Shown here in pieces: positions 17,364-25,296 of a stretch of DNA of 33,023 nt (position 1 is the stretch's first letter; each line of letters begins with the position of its first letter). The translations under genes and the position numbers were made by a program. Under the pieces are notes generated by a model. The model was not told the DNA's origin and searched no databases. It saw only the letters and a list, made by a program, of their open reading frames with translations. The stretch is from contig JALTRC010000136.1 of the NCBI GenBank assembly GCA_026998145.1, positions 1-33,023 on the forward strand, in the 5' to 3' direction. This DNA comes from Gammaproteobacteria bacterium. Lineage in GTDB: Bacteria; Pseudomonadota; Gammaproteobacteria; SZUA-229.

Positions 17364-18920
17364 ATGGCTCAGATAGTCCCCGGTAGCAACACCTATTCCC
17401 ATACCAGTCAATTTAAGTTAAAGCTGGATCATGAGCAGGATTCATTTTCCGATAGCCACGGCACTATCTATAAAATTGCTCTGGGCCTGTTCAGCCTGCT
17501 GGCTTATGCCTATCTATTGTTCTTTCCTTTCATGACCCTGCTGCTTGGCTGGTTGATTCTGGAGCAGGCACAGCAACTTAATGGTTATCTGGATTATGTG
17601 TTATTTGCCACAGAATTAACCGGCATCATAATAACGGCGCGCGTCAGTCTCTTTCTTTACCAGCTGTCCTTTCCATTGCCAGATGGCAACTGCCTGCAAG
17701 AAACGCAGGCCCCCTATTTATATGCGCTGGTTAAAGAAGCACAGCTGGAGAGCCACTCGCCCGACATACACAACATCTGCATTAGCCGCTTATATGAATC
17801 AAAAATAATCCGCACACCCACCAACGGCTATGCTTTCCGTTTTTCCAATACTCTGGTTCTTGGCCTGCCTTTAATTCAAAGCCTGTCCACACAACAGCTC
17901 AAAGCCATTATCAAGCGGGAACTTTTACACATTGCTGATATTAGCCATCATATTGATGGCTGGTTTTACAGCTTAAGAAATATATGGCAACAGTATCAAC
18001 AATTACCCCGTGATGCCTGGTCACTCAACCTGCTTTTTATACAACTGTTTTTTTCCTGGTATGCGCCCCTGTATAAACTGCTATCTCAGGCCGCCGCGCG
18101 CCATGAAGAGCTGTATGTTGACAGGGAAATTTATCAGCAGAATCACCATGACAGTCTGGTCGATATTTTAACAACCATGGGCATCAGCAAGGCTTTTTTA
18201 AATGAGCAACATTTTCCTCATTTGCTGAACAAGGCCTACAAACATGAGTTTCCGCCCTACTTTCCCTATGAAAGTTTTGAACGCAATCTACGCACCAAAA
18301 TTGACAGTGAATTCTGCCAGCGATGGCTGGATAAAACCCTTAACCAAACCGACACCAGCAAGGACTTTCCAGAATTAAAACAGCGGATTTTTAATCTTGG
18401 CCTGGATACCATCTGGTTGCCGGATATGCACAATGTATCCAGTGCCAGCAAGTTACTGGATGAAAATCTGTTTTTACTTTGTCAGCAACTGGATGACAAC
18501 TGGTTTAAATACAATGAAGCCGAGTGGAATACTCGATTCAAAACCGGTCAGGGCGAACAGAATAAACTCAAGGAGTATCATGTTCTGCTCAAACAGAAAA
18601 TTCTTTCCGAACAGAAAACCTGGGAATATATTCAGCTGATTAAAAAATATCTGGATGAAGCTGACACCATCGATTTATACAGGCAGATATTAAAAACTGA
18701 TTTCAAAGACCCACGCATCAGCTTTGAAATTGGCCGTAAACTGCTAAAACAACTTGACCCTGATGGCATTGACGCCATGCACCTCACCATCGAACTGGAC
18801 AGCACCTATACCGTGATGAGCTGCCAGTTACTGACAAAATATTACAGCCAGATCGGTGATAAAAAGATGGCGCAAAGCTATCGACGCCGCGCCCTGGAAT
18901 ATCAGGTGGAAGCCGCCTGA
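17364..18920 (+). CDS. M48-like membrane protein with altered zinc motif (probable pseudoprotease)
   Basis: A 518-residue protein. GAGGAAG precedes the ATG. Two membrane helices (about 35-65 and 78-101) are followed by an M48/HtpX-like domain: SNTLVLGLPLIQSLSTQQLKAIIKRELLH and later RHEELYVDRE. The zinc motif HExxH appears as R185-E-L-L-H189, so the first His is Arg, while the catalytic Glu, second His and downstream E249/D253 remain. Loss of one ligand should abolish or alter zinc binding. Residues 330-518 are helical, with TPR-like pairs at the end (QLLTKYYSQIGDKKMAQSYRRRALEYQ). It is separate from the genes on either side by gaps of 133 and 71 nt. A chaperone-like or scaffold role in membrane quality control is only a guess. 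Confidence 0.75.
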   Translation: MAQIVPGSNTYSHTSQFKLKLDHEQDSFSDSHGTIYKIALGLFSLLAYAYLLFFPFMTLLLGWLILEQAQQLNGYLDYVLFATELTGIIITARVSLFLYQLSFPLPDGNCLQETQAPYLYALVKEAQLESHSPDIHNICISRLYESKIIRTPTNGYAFRFSNTLVLGLPLIQSLSTQQLKAIIKRELLHIADISHHIDGWFYSLRNIWQQYQQLPRDAWSLNLLFIQLFFSWYAPLYKLLSQAAARHEELYVDREIYQQNHHDSLVDILTTMGISKAFLNEQHFPHLLNKAYKHEFPPYFPYESFERNLRTKIDSEFCQRWLDKTLNQTDTSKDFPELKQRIFNLGLDTIWLPDMHNVSSASKLLDENLFLLCQQLDDNWFKYNEAEWNTRFKTGQGEQNKLKEYHVLLKQKILSEQKTWEYIQLIKKYLDEADTIDLYRQILKTDFKDPRISFEIGRKLLKQLDPDGIDAMHLTIELDSTYTVMSCQLLTKYYSQIGDKKMAQSYRRRALEYQVEAA

Positions 18921-18953
18921 AAACCCCTTTTCCAACAGGAACGCCAATCATTG

Positions 18954-18959
18954 TATAAT
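18954..18959 (+). promoter_or_regulatory. -10 element for djlA
   Basis: TATAAT, preceded by TTG, lies 32 nt upstream of the djlA ATG and after the stop of the previous gene. The -35 region (TTTCCA, spacing 20) is weak. Confidence 0.5.
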
Positions 18960-18991
18960 GCAGCCTTTAATCGATCAGATATAGGCATCTT

Positions 18992-19765
18992 ATGAGCTGG
19001 TGGGGAAAAATTATAGGCGGTGGTTTTGGCTTTTTAATGGGAGGCCCCCTGGGCGCCCTGCTGGGAGCCTCCTTCGGCCACCAGTTTGATAAAGGCATAT
19101 CCGGCCTTGGTGATCTGGATGTAGGTGATCCACAACGCACACAGGCGGCTTTCTTTACTGCCTGTTTTTCCATTATGGGCCACCTGGCCAAGGCCGATGG
19201 CCATGTGAGCAAGGCAGAAATCAGCCTGGCCCAGCAGGTCATGGGGCAGATGAATCTGGACCCGGAACAACGCAAGGCCGCCATTGAGCTGTTTAATCAG
19301 GGCAAGCAGGATGACTTCCCGCTGGATGAGGTGCTGGAACAGTTTCGTCAGGAATGCCACCGTCGCCGTAATTTAATTCAGATGTTTATGGAGATTCTCA
19401 TCTCCACCGCCATGGCCGATGGCAAAATTGATAGTGCCGAGAAGCAGGTACTGCTTCATATTGGCGGCAAGCTGAATTTTGATCAGGCCCAGCTTGAACA
19501 GCTGATTAATATGGTATCCGCCCAGCACAGTTACGCCGGCCCGCAAAGCGGCCAGGCCAGCCTTGAAGATGCCTATGCACTGCTGGGAGTTTCATCTTCC
19601 GCCTCCGATGCAGAAGTTAAAAAGGCCTATCGCCGGCTGATGAGCCAGCATCACCCGGATAAACTGGTATCCAAAGGCCTGCCGGAAGAAATGATTAAAC
19701 TGGCCACCGAAAAAACCCAGGAAATCAAGGCCGCCTACGAACAGATTAAGGCCTCGCGGAAATAA
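18992..19765 (+). CDS. djlA: Membrane-anchored co-chaperone DjlA
   Basis: A 257-residue J-protein (E. coli DjlA has 271). It has an N-terminal Gly-rich membrane segment (residues 7-29, with GxxxG patterns), a TerB-like helical domain (about 50-170, including MGHLAKADGHVSKAEI and STAMADGKIDSAEKQVL) and a C-terminal J domain (about 190-257). The J domain contains YRRLMSQHHPDKLVSKGLP with HPD at 221-223. DjlA stimulates DnaK at the inner membrane and is linked to envelope stress and capsule control in enterobacteria; a similar role here is inferred. A second membrane J-protein is encoded convergently 410 bases away. Confidence 0.96.
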   Translation: MSWWGKIIGGGFGFLMGGPLGALLGASFGHQFDKGISGLGDLDVGDPQRTQAAFFTACFSIMGHLAKADGHVSKAEISLAQQVMGQMNLDPEQRKAAIELFNQGKQDDFPLDEVLEQFRQECHRRRNLIQMFMEILISTAMADGKIDSAEKQVLLHIGGKLNFDQAQLEQLINMVSAQHSYAGPQSGQASLEDAYALLGVSSSASDAEVKKAYRRLMSQHHPDKLVSKGLPEEMIKLATEKTQEIKAAYEQIKASRK

Positions 19766-19840
19766 AGAGACCTTTTAATCAGCTGGTTTTTTAACGCCCC
19801 TGGCAGCTCTAATATAAGCGATCAACAATCAGGAATTATT

Positions 19841-20173
19841 ATGCAAATCGATGGCCCTTTTACCGTTAATGTTATTGAGAACACCGATACCCAGATGCGC
19901 GAACTGCATCTGGGTTTTACTCCTGCCTTTCGCGCCCTGGAGGCCGACACGCAAATCGAACAATATCGCGCTTATATCAGTCAGTTGCAAAATGATATTT
20001 TAAAAACTGATGATGAAGCCAGCCGTCAGGGCATGCTGACCATCCAGCAAATTGCCGAGCAGCTACTGCCCCATCTGGAAGCGGGGGAGATTCCGCTGGA
20101 TGAAACCATTATTGTGGAAATGGGCCCGGCATCTCCCTTCGACAGCATTTTAAGCAGCGCCACCCTGAAGTAG
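19841..20173 (+). CDS. Hypothetical small acidic protein
   Basis: A 110-residue soluble protein (MQIDGPFTVNVIENTDTQMRELHLGFTPAFRALEADTQ). An N-terminal strand-rich part is followed by acidic helices (EQYRAYISQLQNDIL, IQQIAEQLLPHLEAGEIPL). CAGGA lies 8 nt before the ATG. It follows djlA after 75 nt and ends one base before the stop of the convergent J-protein gene. I do not recognise the family; the even composition and good start make it a likely real gene. Confidence 0.75.
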   Translation: MQIDGPFTVNVIENTDTQMRELHLGFTPAFRALEADTQIEQYRAYISQLQNDILKTDDEASRQGMLTIQQIAEQLLPHLEAGEIPLDETIIVEMGPASPFDSILSSATLK

Positions 20174-20174
20174 T

Positions 20175-20879
20175 TCAGGACAATAAAACATCCCGCGCTT
20201 CATTGATTTTGGCAGCCAGATAATCCGAGCCGCCCCGATCCGGATGCAGGCGCTGAATTAAGCGCTTATGTGCTTTTAGAATCGTTTTCTTATCCGCATT
20301 TTCATCCAGCCCTAAAATATCAGCCGCCTCTTTTTTCGACATGGCCCCACTGGCCTGCGTCGACTCCTGCCGGGTATTGCCCTGATAGTCCTGTCGCCAC
20401 CGGGGATAAACCGAATCCATATAAGCAGCCATCAGAGAAACACTGCGAGCATCCGACTGGCACTCCTGTAAAAACGCCATGCATTCCTGCTGGCTCATGG
20501 ATGCCAGGCTGCGCCCCTGAAACTGCCCCTGTAAAACCTGCCCGCTGAGCTGGCCGTTTTTCTGATCGATCACCAGCAATAAAAAGGCGGTCTGCATTTT
20601 AGATTTTGCGCCACGCATATTCTGAAACTGGCGCAGTAATGGCCATAACTTCATTGCCGTATTCATTAAACGGGGCATGGCCGCCAGAGAGGCGGTAATC
20701 GCCGCCACCAGCCAGCTAAGCCTGCCGGTTACCGTTAAAATCAGCAATATCAGCAGAAAAACGCCCATCATTGTCCACAGGGCCATTTTTTTACGCTGCT
20801 GTGCATCCAGCTTCTGATAGCGTTTATAGGCCAGAAACAGAGCCATTCCGGCCAGAATTAGAATTATTAAACGCGCCAC
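20175..20879 (-). CDS. Membrane protein with C-terminal J domain (TIM14/DjlB-like layout)
   Basis: A 234-residue protein with membrane helices at about 3-18, 33-51 and 56-70, a linker, and a C-terminal J domain from about 183. HPDRGGS at 212-218 and NEARDVLLS at the end are the arrangement of the short TIM14/Pam18-type J domains, in which the DnaK-contacting HPD is present but the last helix is brief. It probably recruits DnaK to the inner membrane. It faces the djlA group tail to tail, so the two J-proteins are neighbours but independently transcribed. Confidence 0.9.
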   Translation of the reverse strand: MARLIILILAGMALFLAYKRYQKLDAQQRKKMALWTMMGVFLLILLILTVTGRLSWLVAAITASLAAMPRLMNTAMKLWPLLRQFQNMRGAKSKMQTAFLLLVIDQKNGQLSGQVLQGQFQGRSLASMSQQECMAFLQECQSDARSVSLMAAYMDSVYPRWRQDYQGNTRQESTQASGAMSKKEAADILGLDENADKKTILKAHKRLIQRLHPDRGGSDYLAAKINEARDVLLS

Positions 20880-21028
20880 AACACCATCCTAATCAATTGT
20901 TTTTCCTATCATAAACGATTTGCAGGGCGGCTCATACGGCGACAGGTGGCAGCTTTATTTTCAGTCATCCTGGAATTAACCGGCTATAGTCAGGTCTATA
21001 CAGCTGTGTATGACCCCAGGAGATTGAT

Positions 21029-21319
21029 ATGTGTAGCACACCCAAAGGACGTGGCGGACGCCCCCACCATTCATCAGCAGTGAATGGCGTAACCAGTAAT
21101 ATGAGCGCGGCAGAATATAGCTCGATGGTACAAAGAGCCAATGAAAGTTATGAGCGGCGTCAACAGGAGCTGGCCGAGATACGCGCTGCACGCAAGCTGA
21201 GCCAGCAGCTACAGAAACCCCATGCTCAACATCAGGAAAATACTGGCGGCTTAATGCATCAGTTTAACAACTGGTTAAAACAGCTGTTTCACAGTCATTC
21301 AGCCCAGCCTAAACACTGA
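21029..21319 (+). CDS. Hypothetical small hydrophilic protein
   Basis: A 96-residue, His/Gln-rich protein (MCSTPKGRGGRPHHSSAV). A charged helical stretch (YSSMVQRANESYERRQQELAEIRAARKLSQQL) forms a likely coiled coil, followed by an amphipathic segment FNNWLKQLF and a His-rich tail. AGGAG is located 8 nt before the ATG. The last 11 bases overlap the end of pyk on the other strand. Function unknown; the strong ribosome binding site supports a real gene. Confidence 0.7.
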   Translation: MCSTPKGRGGRPHHSSAVNGVTSNMSAAEYSSMVQRANESYERRQQELAEIRAARKLSQQLQKPHAQHQENTGGLMHQFNNWLKQLFHSHSAQPKH

Positions 21320-22757
21320 GCATTTTCATCACCGGCATATTCAGATTTTCATCATCGTGAAAACCGGACACCAGCAAAACCCGGTGGCCGGTTTTTAATA
21401 AAGAACTGTGCACCGAAATTTCCTTACACACATCGGCCCAGTCGTGGGTGACCTTTTCTTCAATATGATAGGGAATAACGCCCCAGTGTAATGACAGGCG
21501 ACGACACACTCGCGCATCCGCACACACACCCACCAGCGGCGAGGTAGGACGATCCGCCGCCAGCACAATCGCCGTAGATCCACTGCGCGTGGGCACAATA
21601 ATGCCCTGCAATTTTAATTCAAGACACAGGCTGGTTACCGCATGGGAAATCGCCTTGCGCTCAGTGGTTGATGAAGTTGCTGTTTCATTGTAATCCACCT
21701 CTCCAAAATGCCCCTTTAACCACTGGTGCGTTTCCATTTCCCGTACAATACTGTCCATGGTTCTCACCGCTTTAAGCGGATATTTTCCGGTGGCGGTTTC
21801 TGCCGATAACATTACCGCATCAGCCGATGATAAAGCGGCTCCCGCCACATCCCCCACCTCTGCCCGGGTAGGCCGCGAGTTGCTAATCATGGATTCCAGC
21901 ATTTGCGTGGCGACAATCACCGGGCGATTAAAACAGCGGGCTCGATTAATCAGCTCTTTTTGAATCAACGGCACTTTTTGTGCCGGCAACTCTATACCCA
22001 GATCACCCCGAGCCACCATAATGCCGTGGGACACGGTTAAAATTTCATCAATGTTTTTGATGGCTTCCGGTTTTTCAATTTTGGCAATCACCGGAATGTC
22101 CCCGCCATGTTTTTTTATAAAACGATTCAGGCTTTGAATATCTTTAGCTTCACGAACAAAACTCAGGGCAACAAAATCCACCTGCTCCTTTATCGCCAGC
22201 TCCGCATCTTTTTTATCTTTTGCAGTAAAACTGGAAGTTGAGACACTGGAGTCTGGCAAATTCATGCCCTTGTTGTCTTTTAGTTCTCCACCATACACCA
22301 CTTCACAAATTACATTTTTATCTTTAATGCGTATAACTTTTAATTCAAAGTTGCCATCATCCAGTAAAATTCGATCGCCTTTTTTCACATCTTTATATAA
22401 ATTTTTATACTGGGAAACAATCAGCCCCGGCTCACCCAGTTTAGCGGTACAACTCAGCAGCACCTGCTCTCTTGCCTTAAGATTAATTGCCCCATCTTTA
22501 AATTTTCCCACCCGAATTTTAGGCCCGCACAAATCCATTAAAATCGCCGTATGCCGATTTAATGCGCGAGACACTTTACGAATTTTTTTCACCGAAGTGG
22601 AATGCTGCTGGTGACTGCCATGAGACATATTCAAACGAAAAACATCAACGCCGGCCTTAATTAAAGAGGCAATACTTTTTTCAGTATCCGTTGCCGGGCC
22701 AAGGGTGGCGATAATTTTTGTTCGACGCCAATAAAGTAGATTTTTCTGCTTATTCAT
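21309..22757 (-). CDS. pyk: Pyruvate kinase
   Basis: Glycolytic enzyme converting phosphoenolpyruvate and ADP to pyruvate and ATP. About 482 residues from ATG 22757; an in-frame GTG five codons upstream is an alternative, and neither has a good Shine-Dalgarno. Domain A motifs are TKIIATLGPAT, VFRLNMSHGSH, DLCGPKIRVG, VIAKIEKPEAIKNIDEI, MVARGDLGIELP and the signature MLESMISNSRPTRAEVGDVAGA. The lid (B) domain covers about residues 85-180 and the C-terminal domain carries VPTRSGSTA. The NMSHG and LCGPKIRV variants differ from the enterobacterial PykA/PykF wording. The gene sits downstream of the chemoreceptor operon, in its own transcription unit as far as can be seen. Confidence 0.97.
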   Translation of the reverse strand: MNKQKNLLYWRRTKIIATLGPATDTEKSIASLIKAGVDVFRLNMSHGSHQQHSTSVKKIRKVSRALNRHTAILMDLCGPKIRVGKFKDGAINLKAREQVLLSCTAKLGEPGLIVSQYKNLYKDVKKGDRILLDDGNFELKVIRIKDKNVICEVVYGGELKDNKGMNLPDSSVSTSSFTAKDKKDAELAIKEQVDFVALSFVREAKDIQSLNRFIKKHGGDIPVIAKIEKPEAIKNIDEILTVSHGIMVARGDLGIELPAQKVPLIQKELINRARCFNRPVIVATQMLESMISNSRPTRAEVGDVAGAALSSADAVMLSAETATGKYPLKAVRTMDSIVREMETHQWLKGHFGEVDYNETATSSTTERKAISHAVTSLCLELKLQGIIVPTRSGSTAIVLAADRPTSPLVGVCADARVCRRLSLHWGVIPYHIEEKVTHDWADVCKEISVHSSLLKTGHRVLLVSGFHDDENLNMPVMKMLSV

Positions 22758-22849
22758 TATTGTATTTATCACTCTGCATCAGAACCGGTGAAGCGGCTCT
22801 GATATATTTCAACACTTTTAAATTGACGGGACGTCAGAAAAAAACAGAC

Positions 22850-23125
22850 TTATTTAATCTCTTCAATATAGGTACGGGCAATGGGCGTTTGCACATAAAA
22901 CTTTTTACCATTCTGGCTGGCCCAGAAAAAATAATACCCCTTGCCCGGCTCCGAGGTCACCTTGCCATCCCGCACTGTCCAGCTTTTTACATGATCCCCG
23001 GCGGCATAGGTGACTTTATAATCTCCTTCCAGCCAGGATACGCCCATACGTGACAAACGATTCTGCTGTTCTTCACTACAGGCATTCAGTAATAACAGGC
23101 TGCTTAATAGCAAAAATAATCTCAT
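22850..23125 (-). CDS. Small lipoprotein downstream of the MCP
   Basis: A 91-residue protein with a type II signal (MRLFLLLSSLLLLNAC, lipidated C16) and a mature domain of about 75 residues rich in strands and aromatics (SWLEGDYKVTYAAGDHVKSW, GYYFFWASQNGKKFYV). AGGAGA lies 7 nt before the ATG and overlaps the stop of the MCP gene (TAGGAGA), so the two are coupled. The family is not recognised. Its place after the chemoreceptor pair suggests a possible envelope partner in sensing, but this is inference. Confidence 0.85.
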   Translation of the reverse strand: MRLFLLLSSLLLLNACSEEQQNRLSRMGVSWLEGDYKVTYAAGDHVKSWTVRDGKVTSEPGKGYYFFWASQNGKKFYVQTPIARTYIEEIK

Positions 23126-23133
23126 AGTCTCTC

Positions 23134-24627
23134 CTAAAACAAATCAATTTCACCGGCTGGCGCAGCAACACTTTCAAAGCGCTGCTTCTCATCTACAATC
23201 GAATCCAGTATCTGCATCAAGTCACTGCTGGCCTGCTCCGCCTGCTCCATGGTATCAATGATCTGTTGTTGTAATTGTGTATTAAATGTCCAGTCTTCAC
23301 TCAGCAAATGCAGTACATTGCGCACACTCTGATGCACCTGTGCATGAGGCTCGGTAATTTTATTATAGGCAGGTAGATGTCGATACTGTGCACCGCCGGT
23401 TTCTTCCTGTAACCATTGTCCAAATCGGCAGCCATGCTCATCCACCATGACCGCCTGGGCATTTTCTGAATCTGACCCCTGGTCAATTGCACCATAGGCC
23501 CGCTGTAAGTAGACCATATGATCCACCTTGGCCAGGGAGATATAACACACCATGCTGGCATTGGTGACAATTTCCAGCGTACTCTGGGATATATCGGAAA
23601 AGTCTGCAAAATTCTGTTCAAAGCTGGAAATCAGTCGCGAAGACTCCTGAATCAGTTCATTCATTTGTGCAGAGTTGCGCGAGGTGACCTCACTGGCATT
23701 TAATAGCCGCTTGATAATGCCATCAATTTTATCTGTGGCTTCTTTGGTGTTGGATGCCAGGGCGCGCACCTCATCAGCAACCACAGCAAAACCCCGGCCA
23801 TGCTCACCAGCCCTGGCCGCTTCTATGGCCGCATTCAAAGCCAGTAAATTAGTCTGGTCGGCAATGGTGGCAATAAACGTAATAATCTGGGAGATTTCAT
23901 CACTGCTTTGATCCAGATCCGCCGAGGAAGCTTCCAGCTCGGTAATTTTTTCCAGCACCTGCCGGGTATTCTGTACCACACTATTGACTGCCACCTTACT
24001 TTCAATGGCATTGTCTACAGATTTTTTTGAGGTTACTTCTACCGTTGCCATTTCATCCGCAATATTACGAATATCATTTTGGGTGGATTGCAGTTTATCC
24101 AGCAGATTACCGGTTCTCATGCGATTCAGTTTCAGGCCCATCGCCTCTTTATGGTTATGCCAGAAAGATTCCTCTATTGCATCATATGACACCTGAATGG
24201 TATTCATGGATGAATGAAATAAGCCTTTTAAACCCTGAGGCATAATCTTACGATAAAACAGATCTTTTTCAGCATGGCAGGCAACCGTTTTAATTTCCCG
24301 CATATAGGTTTCTATCTGATCCATGGCATCATTTAATGCCCAGGCGGTTTTGGCCATAAAGGAATGCTCTGGAATATTCATAATGCGATATTCCAGCTCC
24401 CCCTGCCGAAGCTGATCGGCCAGCTGATAAATATTGCTGCTCAGTTGACGGTTTTCACTAATCTTCTGCCAGGATAACCAGGCTGAAAATAGCGCTGCGA
24501 CAGCAAAGCCAATAACCACCTCGTCCAGTCCGTACTGAACAGTGACATAAACAAAAGCCGAAATAATAATAATCAGCCGTAAAACAACCAGCTGCTGGGA
24601 GCTAAATCTTGAAAATAAATTCTTCAT
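23134..24627 (-). CDS. Methyl-accepting chemotaxis protein with CZB domain, signalling half of a split Aer-like receptor
   Basis: A 497-residue chemoreceptor. Two short membrane helices form a hairpin with almost no periplasmic loop (about 12-30 and 33-52), as in Aer. A HAMP-like segment (53-115) and the MCP signalling hairpin follow, with its conserved tip at about 256-290 (QTNLLALNAAIEAARAG, GRGFAVVADEVRALA). The C-terminus (about 355-440) is a CZB zinc-binding domain: DHMVYLQ (H370), DEHGCRFGQWL (C400) and PHAQVH (H428, H432), the expected three His and one Cys. CZB domains respond to zinc and oxidants in other receptors. Its start overlaps the PAS gene by 26 bases, with no clear Shine-Dalgarno. 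It relays signals to CheA/CheW, not encoded here. Confidence 0.93.
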   Translation of the reverse strand: MKNLFSRFSSQQLVVLRLIIIISAFVYVTVQYGLDEVVIGFAVAALFSAWLSWQKISENRQLSSNIYQLADQLRQGELEYRIMNIPEHSFMAKTAWALNDAMDQIETYMREIKTVACHAEKDLFYRKIMPQGLKGLFHSSMNTIQVSYDAIEESFWHNHKEAMGLKLNRMRTGNLLDKLQSTQNDIRNIADEMATVEVTSKKSVDNAIESKVAVNSVVQNTRQVLEKITELEASSADLDQSSDEISQIITFIATIADQTNLLALNAAIEAARAGEHGRGFAVVADEVRALASNTKEATDKIDGIIKRLLNASEVTSRNSAQMNELIQESSRLISSFEQNFADFSDISQSTLEIVTNASMVCYISLAKVDHMVYLQRAYGAIDQGSDSENAQAVMVDEHGCRFGQWLQEETGGAQYRHLPAYNKITEPHAQVHQSVRNVLHLLSEDWTFNTQLQQQIIDTMEQAEQASSDLMQILDSIVDEKQRFESVAAPAGEIDLF

Positions 24628-25120
24628 AGGACATATGCTTATTATTTAATAATTGATTAAGTAAATCAGTGGATGCATTAATGGCACCTTTGGCACCCGC
24701 CTGCTTTTCTGCCTGCAACATATCCTGGTATAAAGGCTTAATAATATTAAGCGCCTCAAGCCGCGGTTTGCGGCGCACCGAATAATAACCCAGCAACTGC
24801 CCTGCTGAGGAATAACTGGGTGTGACATTGGCAAATACCCAGTAGTAAGAACCATCTGTACAGATATTTTTAATATAGCCATTAAATTCATATCTGGCTT
24901 GCAGGGTTTGCCAGAGCAGATGAAAAACGCCTCTGGGCATATCCGGGTGACGCACAATATTATGCTGCTGCCCCAGCAACTGCTGCTGGTTATAACCGGC
25001 ATATTCCATAAATATCTGGTTAAAATAAGTCAGCCGACCTTTGGGGTCGGTTTTGGATACGATAAAGTCTTCATCCCTTAAGACTTTTTCGGTTTGGGTG
25101 GGGGTGATTTTGGCTTTCAT
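24602..25120 (-). CDS. Aer-like PAS redox sensor, sensory half of a split receptor
   Basis: A 172-residue soluble PAS protein close to the N-terminal third of E. coli Aer. GQQHNIVRHPDMPRGVF matches Aer GQPHNMVRHPDMP in wording and position; residues reported to matter for FAD binding or signalling in Aer are all present at the same numbers (N34, R57, H58, D60, F66, N85). A short helical C-terminus (QLLNNKHMSYEEFIF) takes the place of Aer's F1 linker. In Aer this domain is fused to the membrane/HAMP/MCP part; here it stops and the MCP gene begins 26 bases before its stop, in another frame. It likely senses redox or oxygen through FAD and acts on the adjacent MCP. Confidence 0.92.
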   Translation of the reverse strand: MKAKITPTQTEKVLRDEDFIVSKTDPKGRLTYFNQIFMEYAGYNQQQLLGQQHNIVRHPDMPRGVFHLLWQTLQARYEFNGYIKNICTDGSYYWVFANVTPSYSSAGQLLGYYSVRRKPRLEALNIIKPLYQDMLQAEKQAGAKGAINASTDLLNQLLNNKHMSYEEFIFKI

Positions 25121-25296
25121 GACTCAGCTTTATTGACGGTTTAATATTGTTTTTATTTAACATCTGATAATAGTCGAATATCGGCCATTTAACGGATTTT
25201 TCCAGTTTTATTTCACCGCCCTCCTGTCAACCTATCTTATCCGGCTGCGTTATTACTCCCACAAGCCATACATTTACCCATAAAAAGGAGTCAATC

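Noticed and set aside
24646..25002. 118-codon minus-strand frame within the Aer-like PAS gene
   Set aside because: It is in an alternative frame of a protein with clear PAS homology; it only shows that an in-frame stop precedes the MCP start.
25178..25185. GCCGATAT on the minus strand upstream of the PAS gene, resembling a sigma-28 -10 box
   Set aside because: No sigma-28 -35 match lies at the right spacing, so a flagellar promoter is not supported, though tempting for a chemotaxis gene.
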